From NCBI GenBank assembly GCA_900757335.1, contig CAAENL010000232.1, positions 1-6,419 of the forward strand: 6,419 bases of DNA. Reading direction: 5' to 3'. The notes under the pieces were generated by a model. That model was given only the letters and a program-made list of their open reading frames with translations. It was not told the origin of the DNA and searched no databases. Below, in pieces: positions 5,688 through 6,419 of the stretch. The position numbers and the translations under genes are program-made. The stretch is from Clostridia bacterium. GTDB lineage: Bacteria; Bacillota; Clostridia; Oscillospirales; Acutalibacteraceae. The first letter of the stretch is position 1; every line of letters starts with the position of its first letter.

Positions 5688-6419
5688 CTATAAAATTATG
5701 CAAATAAGTCCGTTGCAGCCTTCGTTTATTACTCTTTCGACGGTTTCTTTTATTTTTCCTCGTGCATCAGGAGGCATTCTGTAAAGTTTGTTGTGCAAAT
5801 CTTCGTTGACAAGTTCGTGCAGGGATTTTCCGAAGATGTTGGATTCCCAAATTTTTGCAGGGTTTTCTTCAAATTCTCTCAAAAGATACATTACAAGCTC
5901 TTCTGATTGCTGTTCGGAGCCCACTATCGGGGTGACTTCGGTTTGAATTTGAGTTTTCATCATGTGAATCGAAGGGGCGGAAGCTCGAAGTCTTATTCCG
6001 TATTTTCCGTTCTGCTTGATTATTTCGGGTTCGTCCAAATGCAGCTCTTCCATTGAGGGCATTACTATTCCATAGCCCGTTTCGTCCACATCGTCATAAG
6101 CTGCGGCTATTTTTTGATATTTTTCTTTGAGCCTTGAAAGATCCATCATTGAATCCATTAAATCGCATTCGTCTTTTATTTCTATGCCGGTTTTTTCGCC
6201 CATTATTTTGTAAAAAAGATGAGGCTCAAGGGAAATTTTTATATTTGCACTGCCGTTGCCCAAATTTATTGCGGAAACTTCCGTACCTGTAATGTACTCG
6301 CAGTTCTCCAGAGCATTAATGAGTTGCTGTATTTCGTTTACTTTTTCGATTTCTTTTGCCGAATTTTTTATGCACGTGTAGATAGAGCTTTTAAGCCAGT
6401 GTTCTTTTTCAAGGGAGTT
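5688..6419 (-). CDS. spoIVA: Stage IV sporulation protein A, C-terminal 243 residues (partial)
   Basis: SpoIVA is the ATPase that polymerises on the outer forespore membrane and forms the basement layer of the spore coat in the mother cell. The frame is open to the right window edge, so only the C-terminal half of the roughly 490-residue protein is visible. The N-terminal TRAFAC-type ATPase domain with its Walker motifs lies outside. Well-conserved segments near the end are 'GYGIVMPSMEELHLDEPEI', 'SAPSIHMMKTQI', 'EVTPIVGSEQQSEELV', 'KIWESNIFGKSLHELVNE' and the terminal 'GCNGLICIIL', where Bacillus has GSGGLICIIL. This C-terminus is needed for membrane targeting in Bacillus. The stop TAG is at 5688-5690 with a terminator right after it. 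The promoter, expected to be sigma-E dependent, is out of view. An internal TTG at 6263 is not a real start. Confidence 0.95.
   Translation of the reverse strand, partial: NSLEKEHWLKSSIYTCIKNSAKEIEKVNEIQQLINALENCEYITGTEVSAINLGNGSANIKISLEPHLFYKIMGEKTGIEIKDECDLMDSMMDLSRLKEKYQKIAAAYDDVDETGYGIVMPSMEELHLDEPEIIKQNGKYGIRLRASAPSIHMMKTQIQTEVTPIVGSEQQSEELVMYLLREFEENPAKIWESNIFGKSLHELVNEDLHNKLYRMPPDARGKIKETVERVINEGCNGLICIIL

Noticed and set aside
5688..6263. Complete 191-residue gene starting at an internal TTG
   Set aside because: The frame continues without a stop to the window edge and the upstream residues fit SpoIVA; this is simply the 3' part of spoIVA.

Overview
The window comes from an AT-rich, endospore-forming member of the Firmicutes, most likely class Clostridia. 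The clearest marker is the C-terminal half of the spore-coat morphogenetic ATPase SpoIVA. A zinc-ribbon Ser/Thr kinase-like protein of a type I associate with gut and anaerobic Clostridia, and strong GGAGG-type ribosome binding sites, fit the same picture. Every gene lies on the minus strand, so transcription runs from the right end of the window to the left.

Read in transcription order, the right end (6419 to 5688) carries the last 243 codons of spoIVA, closed by a good intrinsic terminator at 5624-5674. The following gap (5357-5687) holds the comEA promoter and an unexplained short open frame. Next is a short ComEA-type helix-hairpin-helix DNA-uptake protein (4976-5356).

A second promoter, whose -10 box lies inside a 21-bp inverted repeat, sits directly after comEA. 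It appears to drive a zinc-import operon. The first cistron is a broken small gene (4662-4907) that resembles the C-terminal part of FakA/DAK2-type proteins, with two frameshifts and one nonsense codon. It is followed by the zinc-binding lipoprotein ZnuA (3741-4640, TTG start, His-rich loop), the ATPase ZnuC (2974-3720) and the permease ZnuB (2135-2983). The last two overlap by 10 bases. Spacing then stays tight into a RodA-type SEDS peptidoglycan polymerase (949-2109) and an iron-sulfur/FMN oxidoreductase (365-946). No Zur/Fur-type repressor gene is present in the window.

The left end (1-214) has its own promoter and starts a zinc-ribbon protein-kinase-like gene that runs off the window. Its glycine-rich loop has lost most of its glycines.

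Functionally the region combines spore assembly, competence, zinc uptake, cell-wall elongation and signalling. Only the three znu genes form an obvious machine. No mobile elements, CRISPR arrays, rRNA or tRNA genes were seen. The points most worth a second look are the decaying DAK2-like gene, the degenerate kinase loop and the candidate operator in front of the zinc operon.
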